The translations under genes and the position numbers were made by a program. The notes beneath the pieces are model-generated. The model saw only the letters and a list, made by a program, of their open reading frames with translations, was not told where the DNA came from and did not search any database. From positions 744,001 through 808,000 of the forward strand of contig JACCIC010000094.1 in the NCBI GenBank assembly GCA_018907035.1: a DNA stretch of 64,000 nt, in the 5' to 3' direction. This document shows positions 13,106-25,820 of this stretch, piece after piece (within the stretch, counting starts at the first letter, position 1; the number at the start of each line of letters is the position of its first letter). Origin of the DNA: Sycobia sp. Sy_11. Taxonomy: Eukaryota > Arthropoda > Insecta > Hymenoptera > Epichrysomallidae.

Positions 13106-14160
13106 ATATATATATATCGTACGTTGAACTAAAATATTTAAATATGTAAATGCTCGAAAGATTGCTATTTTAAAAAGAACGCTTTCGTTAAATGACCAAC
13201 CGTTTTTATAATTGCAAAATATATTCAGTATAGTTTTATTTAAAAAAGTGGCTGATCTTATTCTGTTTTATTCTCTTATCTTTGTAAGTCCTGATGGAAG
13301 TTTAACCGATGGCTGACCAAATCACTTACCACTATCACTTTCACGTTTTATAATATCGTGCGTGGAAGTACGATGCTATACTAGTCAAAATAAGTATATC
13401 CATGAAAATTGTTTTCGATGAAACTTATCGCATATGCGACTAAGCCACCTCGTGGACAAATATGTCCTTTCTTAGACGTAAAATAGGAAAAATTATTATT
13501 CATTGCTTATAAACTAAAGAGTCCCATTTCATCTCACTTAGAGCATCGTTAGTTTTACAAATTTATTATAGTTTTTACAATATATCTTGCAAGACCGAGA
13601 AATCCGACCTAGAACTACCGAACATTATAATCCATTGATATGATATGGCGAAATGAACAAGATTGATCTATTTATATTTGTTGACGTTATTACCTCTTCC
13701 GAGTAAAATCGGTATTTTTAATTTAACAAGTAACGAATAGCAATTGTTGGCCTCTTACGTACGTCTAAGAATAAGGCTGTCCTCTCACTAACGAGTCGAG
13801 CAGGAGGTCGGAGGCAAATAAATTTCTACGAAAATAAATTTGACTCTTAACCTTGTCGAAATTGAGTTATTTTAATTCTCGTTACAAAGACACGTACGAG
13901 CGATTTCTATATCTTCGTTTAAGATCATTAGCTATTTCAATTAAAGCCCCGAAATCTTTCACTTTCAAATAGCCCGTACAAGTTTATTTTCTGCAGAAAA
14001 CCGAATTTCTCGTTTGGCACACTTTCACACGGTACGTAGACATTAATCGTTTCAATTCAATCTTTTTCCACCAAATAAAATCGCGCGCCCTTACATAATC
14101 GTAATTACCGGCGTCGTAAGCTTCACCCGCCTTGTAAAATCTACGGAACCATAGGATTCT
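10430..14160. other. AT-rich non-coding DNA
   Basis: Long stretch without open frames of note. Holds the compound microsatellite and its 26-bp direct repeats at 12986-13142. Confidence 0.5.
12986..13142. repeat. 26-bp direct repeats flanking a compound (TA)n(TG)n(TA)n tract
   Basis: Segments 12986-13011 and 13117-13142, both starting tcgtacgtt and continuing aactaaaatat, match at 24 of 26 positions. They enclose a (TA)n-(TG)n-(TA)n microsatellite at 13014-13117 with a (TG) core of about 31 units (13039-13101). A local duplication with an expanded repeat between the copies is the simplest reading. Confidence 0.8.
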
Positions 14161-14316
14161 TCCGTAGACCCATTATTCCACTTGGCAATTCCTTTCTCCC
14201 CCCACTCCCCTCGGCTCTTCCTCATCGCGCACCACCGCTTGTTACGCCGTTTTGCTCTTTCCCTTTGACGCGCGTCTAGGCACGATAAAAGGTGCTCTCT
14301 CGCTCTGCCCCCTCCA

Positions 14317-14319
<3 letters not shown>

Positions 14320-14353
<34 letters not shown>
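14320..14353. repeat. (CT)n microsatellite
   Basis: 17 CT units followed by interrupted CTCTGT units. Confidence 0.95.
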
Positions 14354-14361
<8 letters not shown>

Positions 14362-14535
14362 GTCTCTCCGCCTCCGACGACGACATCGTGCCGTTAAATT
14401 ATTTACCGGCAATAACCCGTGCAACGCGGGCCTGCTATACGTAGCTCAACAGCTACGTAAAGGGCGCGGGTGGGGGAGAGGTCGAAAGTGCTCCATCGCT
14501 CCTCTCGCGGCTCGTCTCGCTATCGCTCTATCTTT

Positions 14536-14539
<4 letters not shown>

Positions 14540-14581
<42 letters not shown>
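14540..14581. repeat. (AT)n microsatellite
   Basis: 21 AT units about 190 bp after the (CT)n tract, inside a GC-rich island. Confidence 0.95.
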
Positions 14582-14584
<3 letters not shown>

Positions 14585-14971
14585 TACACGCTTGATCGCG
14601 CGCTTCGGCTTTACTCCCCTCTCCTCCGTCCAATGAATATTACACACCTCTCGGCTCATTCGACAAAGATGGTTGGGCGGATTTTCATTCATGGGCGAGT
14701 CAGTGTCGCTGAGGCGCCGACGTCCACCTTGCCCTTGCGCATGCCCCCCCCCGCACCGCTTCTTTAGCCACGGCCGGCGGACACTCAAGGTTCTCGCCGG
14801 CTCTCCCTTTCCTTTTCAGCCTCGATCATTTTTTTTTTATCTCGGTCTTTTCTTCTCGCGTATCTCACCCCGTGGACCCCTCTCCCATCTCGCTTTTATT
14901 CGTCATTTTACTCCTTGCTTTTCCGGTTGTCACTTTCTGTGGGGGAATGGTTGAGAGAAAGAGGGATAGAT

Positions 14972-14994
14972 AGAGAGAGAGAGAGAGAGAGAGA
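14972..14994. repeat. (GA)n microsatellite
   Basis: About 11 GA units with flanking degenerate GATA/GAGA units; it marks the right edge of an island. Confidence 0.9.
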
Positions 14995-15131
14995 TAGAGA
15001 GAGAAGAGAAATGCTGTTCAAGGTTTTGATCTCCCAATTAAATGTTTATTATTCAGAAGCGTGTGATATAAATAAAAATTTTATTATTTTTCGAGAAATA
15101 GTTTGAAAAACATAGAGCAAATACTATTTTA

Positions 15132-15143
15132 TCCAGAAAGCAT
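15132..15143. repeat. Target-site duplication of the SINE, left copy
   Basis: tccagaaagcat is immediately next to the SINE's A-tail side and identical to the copy at 15348-15359. This is the expected product of LINE-mediated target-primed insertion. Confidence 0.85.
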
Positions 15144-15347
15144 TTTTTTTTTATGTCATTTAACGTCGCTTTATTTATGCTTCCTAATATCGGTGCTAAT
15201 CAGCGACGGAGGTCTAACGATGTGTTGTAAACAAAGCACGTGTAAATTATTACAGCGGCGCTTGTGTCAATACCCGAGCCTGGGATTTGAACTCGGATCA
15301 CCCCGAGTTACTAGTCCTTCGCTCTAGCGATTGAGCCATCGTAGGCC
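15144..15347 (-). mobile_element. tRNA-derived SINE insertion
   Basis: Read on the minus strand the element starts GGCCTACGATGGCTCAATCG. It carries a pol III box A-like sequence (tggctcaatcgctagagc, complement of 15321-15338) and, about 44 bases downstream, a box B-like sequence (gagttcaaatccc, complement of 15282-15294). A non-tRNA body of roughly 125 bases follows, ending in an A-tail (the T run at 15144-15152). The tRNA-like head does not pair well in the acceptor or anticodon stems and lacks a matching 3' acceptor strand, so it is not a functional tRNA gene. It is bounded by an exact 12-bp target-site duplication. The donor tRNA and partner LINE are not identified. Confidence 0.85.
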
Positions 15348-15359
15348 TCCAGAAAGCAT
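15348..15359. repeat. Target-site duplication of the SINE, right copy
   Basis: tccagaaagcat lies at the 5' (tRNA-head) end of the minus-strand SINE and is identical over all 12 bases to 15132-15143. The lack of decay suggests a fairly recent insertion. Confidence 0.85.
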
Positions 15360-16840
15360 ATATTTAAATAACTATAAATTCTAATATAATGACAAAATTG
15401 TTATTAAATTAAAAGCTGTTAAAAAATTTATTTAACTTTCTTAAGTTCAGAAAACCTAATATGAGCATTACAAGACATAGATGTTTATAACTTAATATAG
15501 TTATATCATACATTTTTCATTATTTCATTAATATAGAACTGAAATAGTAGTGTTGACATTTAATTTTGAGTAGTGAGGTACGTAAAATACGTACGAAAAT
15601 CAAACGAAGTAATTGTGAAAAAAAAAATTTTTTAAATGTTCCAAATGAATTAGTAGTACCGTTCGAATATAAAGGAGTGATCCTGCATAACTTCTAAAAG
15701 TGAAAAATCATCGCTTCATCAACATATCAAATCTCCTTTCATACTTTCGAACGCGAGTATATCCTCATATTAATCTTAAAAATTAAACGAAAAGAAAAAT
15801 GTCATTGTCAAACAAAAAATTTCCAGTCACGAGAAAGCTCTGAATAAGGCCGTCCAGGCCCCTCAACAGTTTTTCGACGAATCTCGATCATGGTGTCTTA
15901 TTTACGTTTTTTTCTTTATTTCGTGCATGTTCTTTTATTTAATCCGTTCAGTGTTTCTTAGGCGAACTATCACGGAATAAGATCGACCGGCCACTCGAGA
16001 CACACCCGTGCTCGCTTTTCGTTCTCGCGATTGTTCATTTTCATCAGTCGCTGGCGAGTAGCGTCTTAAGGGGAAAATCAACGAAACCAAAACGAAGCAA
16101 AAATATTATACATCAAGTTCACAGTGGGACGTAAATAAAAATTGACCGCGAAGAATATTTCATCCACGGATAATGCCGAGCATAAATGATGTTATCGACA
16201 CATGATGGAAATATATCGCAAGAGTGCTAGCATTCAACCTCGAGCTTGGTTATGCATTTTCTTCGCTTTTATCGAACATCTCATGATCTTTTTTATTTCA
16301 ATCGCCTATTATTCGTCGCAAAATGTTCTTAATTACCTGCGCGTAAACGCTGTTTGACTTACCGGTACCGTAGGCCTTATTGAGAAATTCACTCGGAGCG
16401 GCGAAACTTTACTAGCGAGGAAAATAAGGGAAGGCCGCCTTATTCGGGGGTATGTCGTCGTGCTTGACAAATGTAAAAATGGAATACTGCCTGAATCGGT
16501 TAAATTTATACGTGCCTAAATTTAGGAACTATGTAACTCCACATCGATAACCGACGCGTACAAATTGACTCTGTCGAAAGTTTCATATCGGGCTATAGCG
16601 TAAAATGGCTACAGAGCCTCATCTATTGTGCATCGTAAAGCAATACTTTTTCAAAAGCACGGCACTAATCTGCAATGAATAAAGCCCCCGATCCCCAGTG
16701 CAGGAGGATGTATTCCTTTAACCAACCATTCGACCACTGACCACAGCTCCCGACAAATATTTACGTTTATAACCTTAGAAAAAGGAAAAAAACAGACGCT
16801 CATATTTGTATCTCCCCATTGTGGGAAAGAAACAAAAGAG
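15360..16840. other. AT-rich non-coding DNA downstream of the SINE
   Basis: No gene recognised; a small hairpin gtacgta-aaa-tacgtac lies near 15579-15595. Confidence 0.5.
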
Positions 16841-17736
16841 GGAGAAAGGGGCCAGAATTACGACTTAGAAAAATAACCTCCACACCCCCCCGTTACCCAT
16901 TGCTTTTCTTTCCTTCTTCGATTAACTCCTGCGCGCGCGCGCACACACACACACAATTGCGCTTGACGAACGGCCCACGAAAGCGCGGCACTGATTTACG
17001 GACGGGCGCGCGTAGTCGATCGGCCGGGAACGGCGTGGTGGTGGCGGATGGCTGGGCGGGGAGGAGGGAGAGGCCGAGAGCTCAAAAAGCCGGCCCTGCA
17101 GGATTCGCCGATGTTCCGTTGCTTTTCTACCGCCCCCGGGGTTAATTGTAGTTTATATTCTACTTCGCTCTTCGACTTTCGCCCGATTCATTATACGCAT
17201 CGGTGCAGTTACTGTTGTAACGGTTTTTTTTGTTGTATAATAATATATAATTAAACCTAGACAATCGATTGCTCGTTGAAAAGATCTCTATTGTTGTTGT
17301 TAGTTTTGAAATTTTTTAAAAAATGAAAGCTGAAAGCATCCTAAGCATCTGTTGTTAAAAAATGGATATAATTATGCACAAGATTCTCTCTTTATTCAAC
17401 ACCAAGAAAAATTTTCTAGTAAAAATTACAATAATGCCCGGTAATTTAATTACAAATAGAAAAAGAGTTCGTAATATTTCCAATATTTCTAAGAAATTTT
17501 TAAACCAAATGTTTGAAAAGTTATTAGAAAATTCTCGTAATTTTTAAAACTTCCAAAGTCTGCACCAAGAAAATTCCTCCGTGCACATCTGTGAAATCCT
17601 ATATAATAAATTAAATTTTTCTAATAGAAAAATTTTCCTCTATTCTCATACCTCGGGCATGTCTCCCATCCAATATCTTCCTGCTTCGTCTGTCCATTCT
17701 CGCAAAAAATAAGCGTTACTTCGTTACCATAAACAA

Positions 17737-17740
<4 letters not shown>
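16840..17740. other. Small CpG-rich patch then AT-rich DNA
   Basis: 16860-17140 is GC-rich with (CG)n(CA)n at about 16931-16955; the remainder is AT-rich with repeated agaaaaatttt words. Confidence 0.5.
17613..17635. repeat. Short perfect inverted repeat in AT-rich DNA
   Basis: aaatttttct (17613-17622) and agaaaaattt (17626-17635) are exact reverse complements around a 3-base loop. Related agaaaaattttct strings occur near 17404. In such AT-rich sequence this may be chance. Confidence 0.45.

Positions 17741-17811
<71 letters not shown>
17738..17811. repeat. Compound (AC)n(AT)n microsatellite
   Basis: About 30 AC units (17738-17797) run directly into about 7 AT units. Confidence 0.95.
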
Positions 17812-17929
17812 ATATTCTCTATGTAAAATGAGATCAACAGTAATTTCGCCACACATATTTTCAAATAGACAATGAGAAAAAAACTAATTTTACGACTAGC
17901 TTCATTCCGTGTTCTTCACCCAATTGTTC

Positions 17930-18531
17930 CTCGGCTCTTATCCTCTCACCCATCCCACTCCCCTAACCCCTGCCCCATCCGCGCTTTCCATCCTTCAGCG
18001 CTGGAAAACGAGGTGCCCATATTGCGATACTCGAGAGCGCAAAATACGCGAGCTCCGGCAGCCCGCGCAAAGATAAAAGCTTTAAAGCGAAGGGCGGAAC
18101 GGCCCTGGGAGGGCGAAGCGAGAGGTGGGATGGGGGTATGGGGAGCAAAGCGAGAAAAGCAGAGAAAAATAAGGCTTCCGACTCCGAATAAAGTGCAAAG
18201 GAATACGTAAGCCCGGCCCTGGCCGCTGTATCGTTGCGCTCGCACAGACGCGCGCGCACGAACGCAGCAGCAGACGCCGTGCCGAACAAAAGGGGGGGGG
18301 GGCGAAAAAGCGATAACGGCGTGCGACGAGAGCGCGCATGGATAGACGTAGAGCGAGCGGGAGATAGAGAGAGAGAGAGAAAGAGGTAGTTTGCGCGTAT
18401 ACCTGTGAGGGAGGGAAAAAAAGATCGAAAAAAGACGCGAGAGCTCGGCGATGGGTCGGTGCGATGGGGAGCGCAGGAGAGGGGCTAGAACGAAACGTTA
18501 CGTCTGCCAAAATATAGAGTGAAAGAGGAAA

Positions 18532-18569
<38 letters not shown>

Positions 18570-18740
18570 GGGAGGACAAAGGGCGTGGGAGAGAGAAATC
18601 GTGGCACGGTTGAGCGATTCGAAAGGAATTTTAAGAGACGGATGAGGAAGGGGGTGGCACAGGTGTTGCGCAAAAATTGAGCGTAGACATTGGTAAAAAG
18701 CAAAAGGGTCGCACGCGAACGAATCGCGCGACACCGACCA
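17930..18740. other. GC-rich, purine-rich island
   Basis: CpG-rich with a G10 run near 18292 and the (GA)n tract at 18535; open frames on both strands reflect composition. Confidence 0.5.
18535..18564. repeat. (GA)n microsatellite
   Basis: 15 GA units in a purine-rich stretch of a GC-rich island. Confidence 0.95.
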
Positions 18741-19980
18741 AAGATTGAGTAGAGTTAATATGCAAAAGTCGGAAGGACAACGAAGAGAGGGCAGGGAGTG
18801 AGTGAGAGGGAGAGTGGCGTACTCAATTCTGTATAAACGATTGTTTCATGTAATCGAACGTTTTGTCTCATTTTTTACTTCGTGCGGTAAAGGGGGCGGG
18901 GAGGTCTCTTGGCGATTGCTCTGCCGTTAATCGATTAAATTTGCATGAAATTAGCGATCCCTTAAGTGTATAACGGAATCAATGATTTCCCAATCTCGTA
19001 TATTTCAAGATGTTCCTCTATCTTCTCGGTCTGCCCAGCTAGCGGTAGTAAATTTCACCTTGTAATGAGGGAAAATCCTCTTTATTACGAGAAATAAAGC
19101 GCTAATGCTGTTTAAGGGAACGCTCGTCTCGATGGTGTCGGCTCTTTTTTTTTTTTTTGAATTTTTTGCTAACAGGCGAATTGATACCTAAGAAAGGAGA
19201 AACCTTCACGAGCAACAATTAATGTAGACGTGTATTGAAGAGATTGAAAAATTACTAGCTTACTTAATCAATGAGTGCTGTTTTAAATTAATATTAATCT
19301 AATATCGGATTTACGCTATTATAAACACGAACGAAGTACCGAATTTTACGTGTATAAAAATGTTAAAGACTCCTCGCGCTAACCAGTTAATAATGTGCAG
19401 TGAAAATCATATTTCTCACGTACCCGCTAAAATCTATATACTTCCATTCCGGGAATGTTGACTTTTTATAATCGCTTATTCATTTAATCCGTTTCATTGC
19501 CGAGGTTAATTAATGCAAATTAAGAAGAAGGTTATTTCATTAAATTGGCTTCGATTAATTAAGCCGAATTATTAACGCTTGGCACTTGTTCGGTGATTTG
19601 TCCATTCATCTTTTACTAAGCAATAAATTTTGAATGCGACCGAATTCGAGTTTGTTTTAGAGTTTCTCTTCCGTGGTCGTTCAAATTTTCATTATTTCAA
19701 TTTCTCGTTCTATTATTATATTGAACACTACTATTGACGCATTGAACGCTACTATTGTTGTAAGGTTCGAATTACTTTTTTAAAAATACTACTTCGTAAA
19801 AGATATTGAAAGATTAAAATTTAGAAAAATAATACTATAAACTGCAGAGTAACTTAATACCAAATTAGATATCCTCGTTAAAATTCTTCTACCGTCCAAC
19901 CGCCGAAGTAGCTCGGAATTAAGAAAAAAAATATTAAAAAAAGTAATAATAATAATAATAACAACGGAAAGGTAGGAGGT
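18740..19980. other. AT-rich non-coding DNA
   Basis: Contains a T14 run near 19146 and a short (AAT)n at about 19944; nothing else seen. Confidence 0.5.
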
Positions 19981-20278
19981 AAGTCACGAAGCGGAATAGC
20001 GAGACCTGGAGTCGGAAGAGCAAATATTAGGCAGAAAAAAGAAACAAACGACACCGAGAGATAATGCACGAGTAGACCGCTGTAAAAACGACACGCAGGT
20101 GGAATTGTGCTGCGCAAAAGAGAGAGAGAGATAGAGAGAGAGAGGCAAGCGACAGCGGTACAACGAGAGAGTGATAAAAGAGTAAAGGACGGGAGAGGAG
20201 AAAAAAAAGATGCCCGCACGGAAGTACTCGCCCGTACCCGGCGCGGTGAAGTAAAAGAAGATGCCAGACATCCAGAGC

Positions 20279-20299
20279 GAGAGAGAGAGAGAGAGAGAG
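20279..20299. repeat. (GA)n microsatellite
   Basis: About 10 GA units; a related interrupted tract lies at 20119-20144 in the same purine-rich segment. Confidence 0.9.
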
Positions 20300-20616
20300 C
20301 TAAAGGCGGGAGAGGGGCGAAGGAATTGAAGAGAGAAAGAAAGTGGGGGTTGAGGCGAGGGTTAAACCGGGCAAGGTCCGGCCGAGCGAACATTGTCGAG
20401 TTTCGGTATATAAACTTCTCCCTCGACGTAAATTCGAAATGCGCACCGGCCCTCGCGCGGGTCGTCGGCTCACAAAGACTCCGTCGGCGAGCTCGAGCTC
20501 GCCTATCGAGGAAGAGACGGAGGGAGATGGGGGGGGGGTGAGTGAGAGAGAAAGAGCAAATAAGGGATACTTTAGAGGTAAATCTCCCCTCGACTCTTGC
20601 GTACAGCCAACACACA

Positions 20617-20650
20617 ACACACACACACACACACACGCACACGCACACAC
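20617..20650. repeat. (AC)n microsatellite with GC interruptions
   Basis: An AC-rich tract with occasional GC, followed by alternating GCATAC sequence. Confidence 0.9.
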
Positions 20651-20769
20651 GCATACGCATGCGCGCACAGCATATTCGCTCGCGCTCGGCGCGTCTTTAT
20701 CCGTGCGTGCCTCCGCGCTTTCTTATATGCGCCCACTATGTTTACTCGCGCCCTTTCTTACGAGCCCAC

Positions 20770-20772
<3 letters not shown>

Positions 20773-20800
<28 letters not shown>
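20773..20800. repeat. (CT)n microsatellite
   Basis: 14 CT units; the strand switches from GA-rich (20.1-20.4 kb) to CT-rich within the same island. Confidence 0.95.
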
Positions 20801-20989
20801 ATTTCCCTCTCTCTATCAATCTATCTCCCTTTAGAACGTGGCCTATTCAGTTCCGCGTTTCGCTTATGTCCGCTACACGCTCGGTTCTTCCGCTGCTCCT
20901 TGTCGAGTGGCAAATATTACTCTTGGGACCTGGTATGGCGAGGTGTCCACACATGCGTTTCGCTGGAATTAGACGACAAAAGAAATATT

Positions 20990-22240
20990 AACCCAAGCAT
21001 TTGTAGATACGTCCAAAGAAGATTAAAAGTACTTTTGTGTGAAATTTTTATTTAAGCTTCTATTGTGGTTGCGCTCAAGCGCGTATATTAGTAATTAAAA
21101 AGTAATTCTTAAATTCATATAATATACAGTGATTGTTTTTGTGTACAAGTACGAATCCGCATTAAACTAAAAGTGCTCCTTCGCGTAAAAGAATCTAGGG
21201 AAAAGATAAAAAAAGAAATTGGAATTACTATCGCCCATACAGCGTATCGGGAAATAAGAAAGAACTTAGAAGCGTCGTAAATTTTCGTAAATAAATAGGT
21301 TTTCGATGTATCGGCAATTTATCTACATTGAATGTAAATTTTCCGGCTATCGAAGATAGAACACGAAACTCCACTAGCTCAGTATTTAGTGTATTTTGGC
21401 ATAAATCTTCAGCATAAATATGATTTCAGATTATAAGCTACCCATTCTTTATAGATTGATAATTCACGAAAGAATAAAGAGTGAAAATTAATAAACGTTA
21501 CTGAAATAACTTAAAAAGTTTAATACATCCGGGGAAAAACACCTTCTCTCTCATTATTTGTTAAAGAGGGCTCGTAACAAAAGTTGACAATTAAATCTTC
21601 CTAGTAAATAACAATATTGCTAAAATTCATTGTTATTCGAATGAAAAATCATTCCCGGTAAATGAGTAGCTAAATGCGCAACCGTTTCTTAATTATATCT
21701 GTTAAGATGATCAAAGTTCAAATTAATATTTATTCATTCTTCAGCCGTAATAAAATACGCCAATTCCAACCTCATAGCAGCTTTGTCGCTAATTCACTTC
21801 CCCGTCGTCCATTTCCATCCACCTCCGGCCGGGGCCGCGTTCGCCTCTCTTTCTCCCGTCTTTTGGCACCGTCCAGCTCCCTTACCCCCACCCCCTCGCC
21901 CAACACTACAACGAAAGGGCCAACCGGATCTCGCGGGCGCGAGAAATTAGCGCCGGGTTTACTTCCGCCCGCGGCAGAAGGGATGAACGGGAGAGAGCGC
22001 GGGAAGAAGAGCAGAACGGGGGGAGTTAAAAGGCGATATAGGGGAGGAAAATGATGAAAAGGCAGGAAGGAAGAGGACAAAGGCGGGGATATCCGGGAAA
22101 TGTTGCGTGGTGGAAGGGAGGATGGCAGTGGAAAGCTACGCGTTTCCCTCCCTTTCATTGAAGAAGACTGCGGCGCGAAAATGCAAAACTGATTAGCTTT
22201 GCGTGCGTCCACGCGCGCGCTCCTTTGTTCCATCCACCCA
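20990..22240. other. AT-rich DNA with a GC-rich patch at its right end
   Basis: Nothing recognised in 20990-21790. 21790-22240 is GC-rich and purine-rich, without a supported exon. Confidence 0.45.
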
Positions 22241-25200
22241 CTCCCTTTTTTTCTTTGTAACCTCTCCTTTCCATTTTGTGTTTTTGTTTTTGTTTTATTT
22301 ATTTTTTTTTGTTTTAATTAAAAGAGGTATTTTGAGATCGCCCCCGGTATTTCGAGTGGGTGAAGCCCCGTGGATATTGACCAGTCAAGAGAAATGAGGA
22401 GAAAGGGGGAGGGGATTAGATACGTTTCGATTTTCGATCTAACCGAATGGCTTTGGCTTGGCCTCTTGACAACTACAGAAAATAGTCCTCGGTGAAGGAG
22501 AATTTAATTAGTTTAAATATAATAAACTTTTTTTTAACAAGGAGAGGTTATTTAAATGTTAAGATTCGATTAATTTCCAAGGTGAGACATTTTTTTTCCG
22601 TAGATATGCAGTATGGACGTGAAAATGTTGGGATACGAAGGGCATATCAAAAATAAATAATATTTAAGGTGTAGATGTTTTGATAAATATGTATTTCTTA
22701 ATTAATAATAATAGAAGACTGGTGGATTTTATAACCAATAGGGCGTATAAAGTACTAAAATTGATTGCAAAGAAAAGTACTATTTACCAAAGTTAATTAT
22801 AAGGAAAATTATAACTAATTTTTATGAAAAATAAAACCATAACTAAACTCAATATCTACTGCCATATATTGGGTATTGGCTTAGACATCGATCCGAATTA
22901 GATCCATCGTTCATATTTGACGATCTTAAATTGTAACTCTTAAGTTACTCTATCGATGGTCACGAGTGTATTGTGCCGAGAGAAAACAACTATGATCTAT
23001 ACACTTTCTATTATTCGTGTAACGAAGACTTTTTTAGATCAGATGGATATAGACTACTTGAGAGAAACGAATAAAATGCAAAGATTGAGAAAGCTGATAC
23101 AACTGTCAAACATCAATAGTCAGTCCTTTTTTTCTCTTACACATTACACCATGTTTTGATAATCCAAACAATCGTTAAATTATTACTACGAAAGAATTCC
23201 ATCGAACACTTCTAGTCCACTAATCCTTAGAAGAATTTGATTTATTATCTTTAATATTTAATTATTCGTATTTGTTTATCTCTAATAGTCAATTGACCAA
23301 TCGAAAAACGGTTAAAAAGAGCGTAAAAAATTCCATTTTCAAAACGGAACCGCTGATTGCCACGATATGGATGCTTCGTTTTGCACTATAGGCGACAATA
23401 TATATGTATCGCTATTCAATTGCAGCTATGGTTTACGAACGTACGCGCGATACTAGTTTTATTCGTCGTTCGCTTAGATCGTAATTCATTTCATGTTTTT
23501 AAAAGATACATTTGCATACAACAGCTGCGATACGAAGTCGAGTTTCAATTTTCAATGCCCCATTTAAAATAGCGTCAATCGGATAATTCACGAGAGCAAA
23601 TAATTCATTAACGATGAAACTTGCTCTTATCTACATCGATATGATTCTCTAAGCAATAAGAATACGTCAGGATTAAGCTTTTCGTCAGAATCCTGACTTG
23701 CTGCTTATGTCGTGTTCAAATACCAACCGTACACGTCATTTACAACTTGCTGGTTTACATTAAGTCCCCTAGATTTGAACGCCTCAAATATAAATGTTTA
23801 AATGATCGATCGACCGAACCCTTGTCAATGCAACATACGCGTCGTACTTATCCATCATAATAGTAAACGTCTTCTAGTTCTGTTGAGTTTCGATCGAGAG
23901 AGAAGCTTCGCTAACCGATTAAAGTGTCAATATAATCCATCGTTCATAATCGATACAATACCGATTCTAGACCGCGTGCACATGAAGTCAAGAACTTCGT
24001 TGGATAAACTATACGACCTAGTTACGGAAATGTCAGTTTGCAGAGAATCTTAATTAAGAAAAAAACAATGCATTTTTCCATCTAATAATGAAATAATTTG
24101 AAAAATGTGTAGCAACATTTAGATATTTAGTATTGTAAATTTATACATGGTACGGAGATATTATTGTTTAAATGATAACTTTCCTCAGGAAAGAAATTTA
24201 AAATTGTTTTGCAATCCCAAAGGAAGCTTTTCTTCCATATTACAAAAATAAATTTTAAATTATCAATATTATCAAAATTTTCGTATCCTATCTTTTAACG
24301 ACCGTTTTACATCGCTGCCGTAAGTCGTTTCTTTCCATAATACATTTGATATATATATCAATAAGAAGCCGAGTCGATCTTCCGCAGGACTCTTTGTGAT
24401 TTCGGTAGAATACTTATAAAATTTAGAACGAATAATCATATGGTTCGTAGTCGAGGTTATATCTTATATACTTATATCTTATATTCTTATGGAAATTTCA
24501 AAATTTTATCGCCATACTATAAAGTTACGACACGCGATTCCTTTACGATTTAATATAGTTTCCAGATTCTTTTATCACTTTTCATTTACTTTCCGGGTTT
24601 ATGCACTACAAAATCTATACCTAAACTTACGCGAACCCGATCGCATTCTAACAAAAGCAGATATCCATATCAATTATTCTCAAACATTACTTTCTATTGG
24701 AATAGGTAAAGTAGTAACATGATAAATAAAATCATGCTGGAAATCATTGGAAATCATGAAATAGTTCAGGGATTTGAGCCTGTCCATTGAAAATTATCTA
24801 TCGGAAAATTATATACCATCAACTCTCCTCCGCCGTAATTTCTCCACAAATTCAATGGCAATGGGCGCTCAAACCAAATTCGCGGCGGTAACCCAATGGG
24901 AGTGACCTTCGTTCGAATGTGTCCAACTCGACGATCGCTCAGCCTTTTTGCTCTTCCACGCCCAAAATAGCGAACAGAACTATGCGCTCGCAATCGAGTT
25001 AGAAATTCGATTGCGGGACCTGCGAAACGTGCGCGACACGTTTCACATAGACCGACCGGTACGGAGCGAGATTTTTCCGATCGGCATAATTATCCCGCTA
25101 CGTTTGGTCGTAAGATTTCTGCTCGTTTCACAAACTAGAGCGAAAACGGCGTGGATTAAGCGGGACCAGATTTAAATTACTTTAAGTTCGATCGTCAACA

Positions 25201-25770
25201 ATGTTAAGAATGGGTATGCGTTCGTGATTATGTATATACGTGGAATAAATAAAGGAAATTGGAAAAGAAAAATTCAGGAAAAAGTCGAGTTCCTGCAAGC
25301 TCGAAATTGTAAAAATAAGTAAAATAAGTAATGAATATCCTAATAATGATTAATTCGAAATATATACCGTAGCCCAATATAAAATCTATCTACATTATAA
25401 TATAAATAACCAAAATTTAATAATGCCGATGTGACATTTCCAAAACTTTATTCACGTTTATTATCTGTCATTTACATTAAAGCCATCGGCGGGCACATAA
25501 TGATTTTAACGGCGCAAATAATTTACGATTGCTTTTATTGAGAACACATCAAAAACATCGTTATGCCAGTAAATACCGAGATTTATTAATTTATCCTTTT
25601 ATTTATTTTATGCCTTCTTTTTTCTTCTTTTGCTTGTTACGCAAAAACTACGCTGGAGCGAAAAACTATAAAGCGGAAAATTACTCTTCTGAATTCGCAA
25701 TGAAATTTCGGGATTGCAACAGAGCTGGCCTGACCTCTCTACAAAGAGAGAAAGAGTGAGAAAGAGAGAG
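22240..25770. other. AT-rich non-coding DNA
   Basis: About 3.5 kb with only short chance open frames. A short tandem repeat of atatcttat words lies at about 24460-24491. Confidence 0.5.
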
Positions 25771-25771
25771 T

Positions 25772-25773
<2 letters not shown>

Positions 25774-25810
<37 letters not shown>

Positions 25811-25820
25811 AGAGAGAGAG
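25774..25820. repeat. (AG)n microsatellite
   Basis: 16 AG units, one ATG interruption, then more GA units and a G run. Confidence 0.95.

Larger units (their letters stand above)
14160..14940. other. GC-rich island with embedded (CT)n and (AT)n
   Basis: Pyrimidine-rich on the + strand, bounded by AT-rich DNA. No exon recognised. Confidence 0.5.
19980..20990. other. GC-rich island with strand-switching purine tracts
   Basis: Purine-rich + strand at 20100-20360, (AC)n at 20617, pyrimidine-rich at 20760-20830. A 260-residue minus-strand open frame spans 19878-20660 but encodes low-complexity Cys/Val, Leu and Ser runs from the repeats. Confidence 0.5.

Noticed and set aside
15260..15347. Possible functional tRNA gene on the minus strand (Thr-like AGT in the anticodon position)
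   Set aside because: The D-arm and T-loop words are present, but the anticodon and T stems are mismatched, the acceptor strands do not pair, and the sequence continues into a body with an A-tail and target duplications. It is a SINE head.
19878..20660. 260-residue minus-strand open frame
   Set aside because: It is built largely from translated (CA)n, (GA)n and pyrimidine tracts (Cys-Val and Leu-Ser runs), with no family likeness.
24766..25175. Two neighbouring frames (minus 24766-24993, + 24948-25175) as small genes
   Set aside because: Each is about 75 residues, they overlap each other and no domain is visible; the surrounding DNA is ordinary non-coding.
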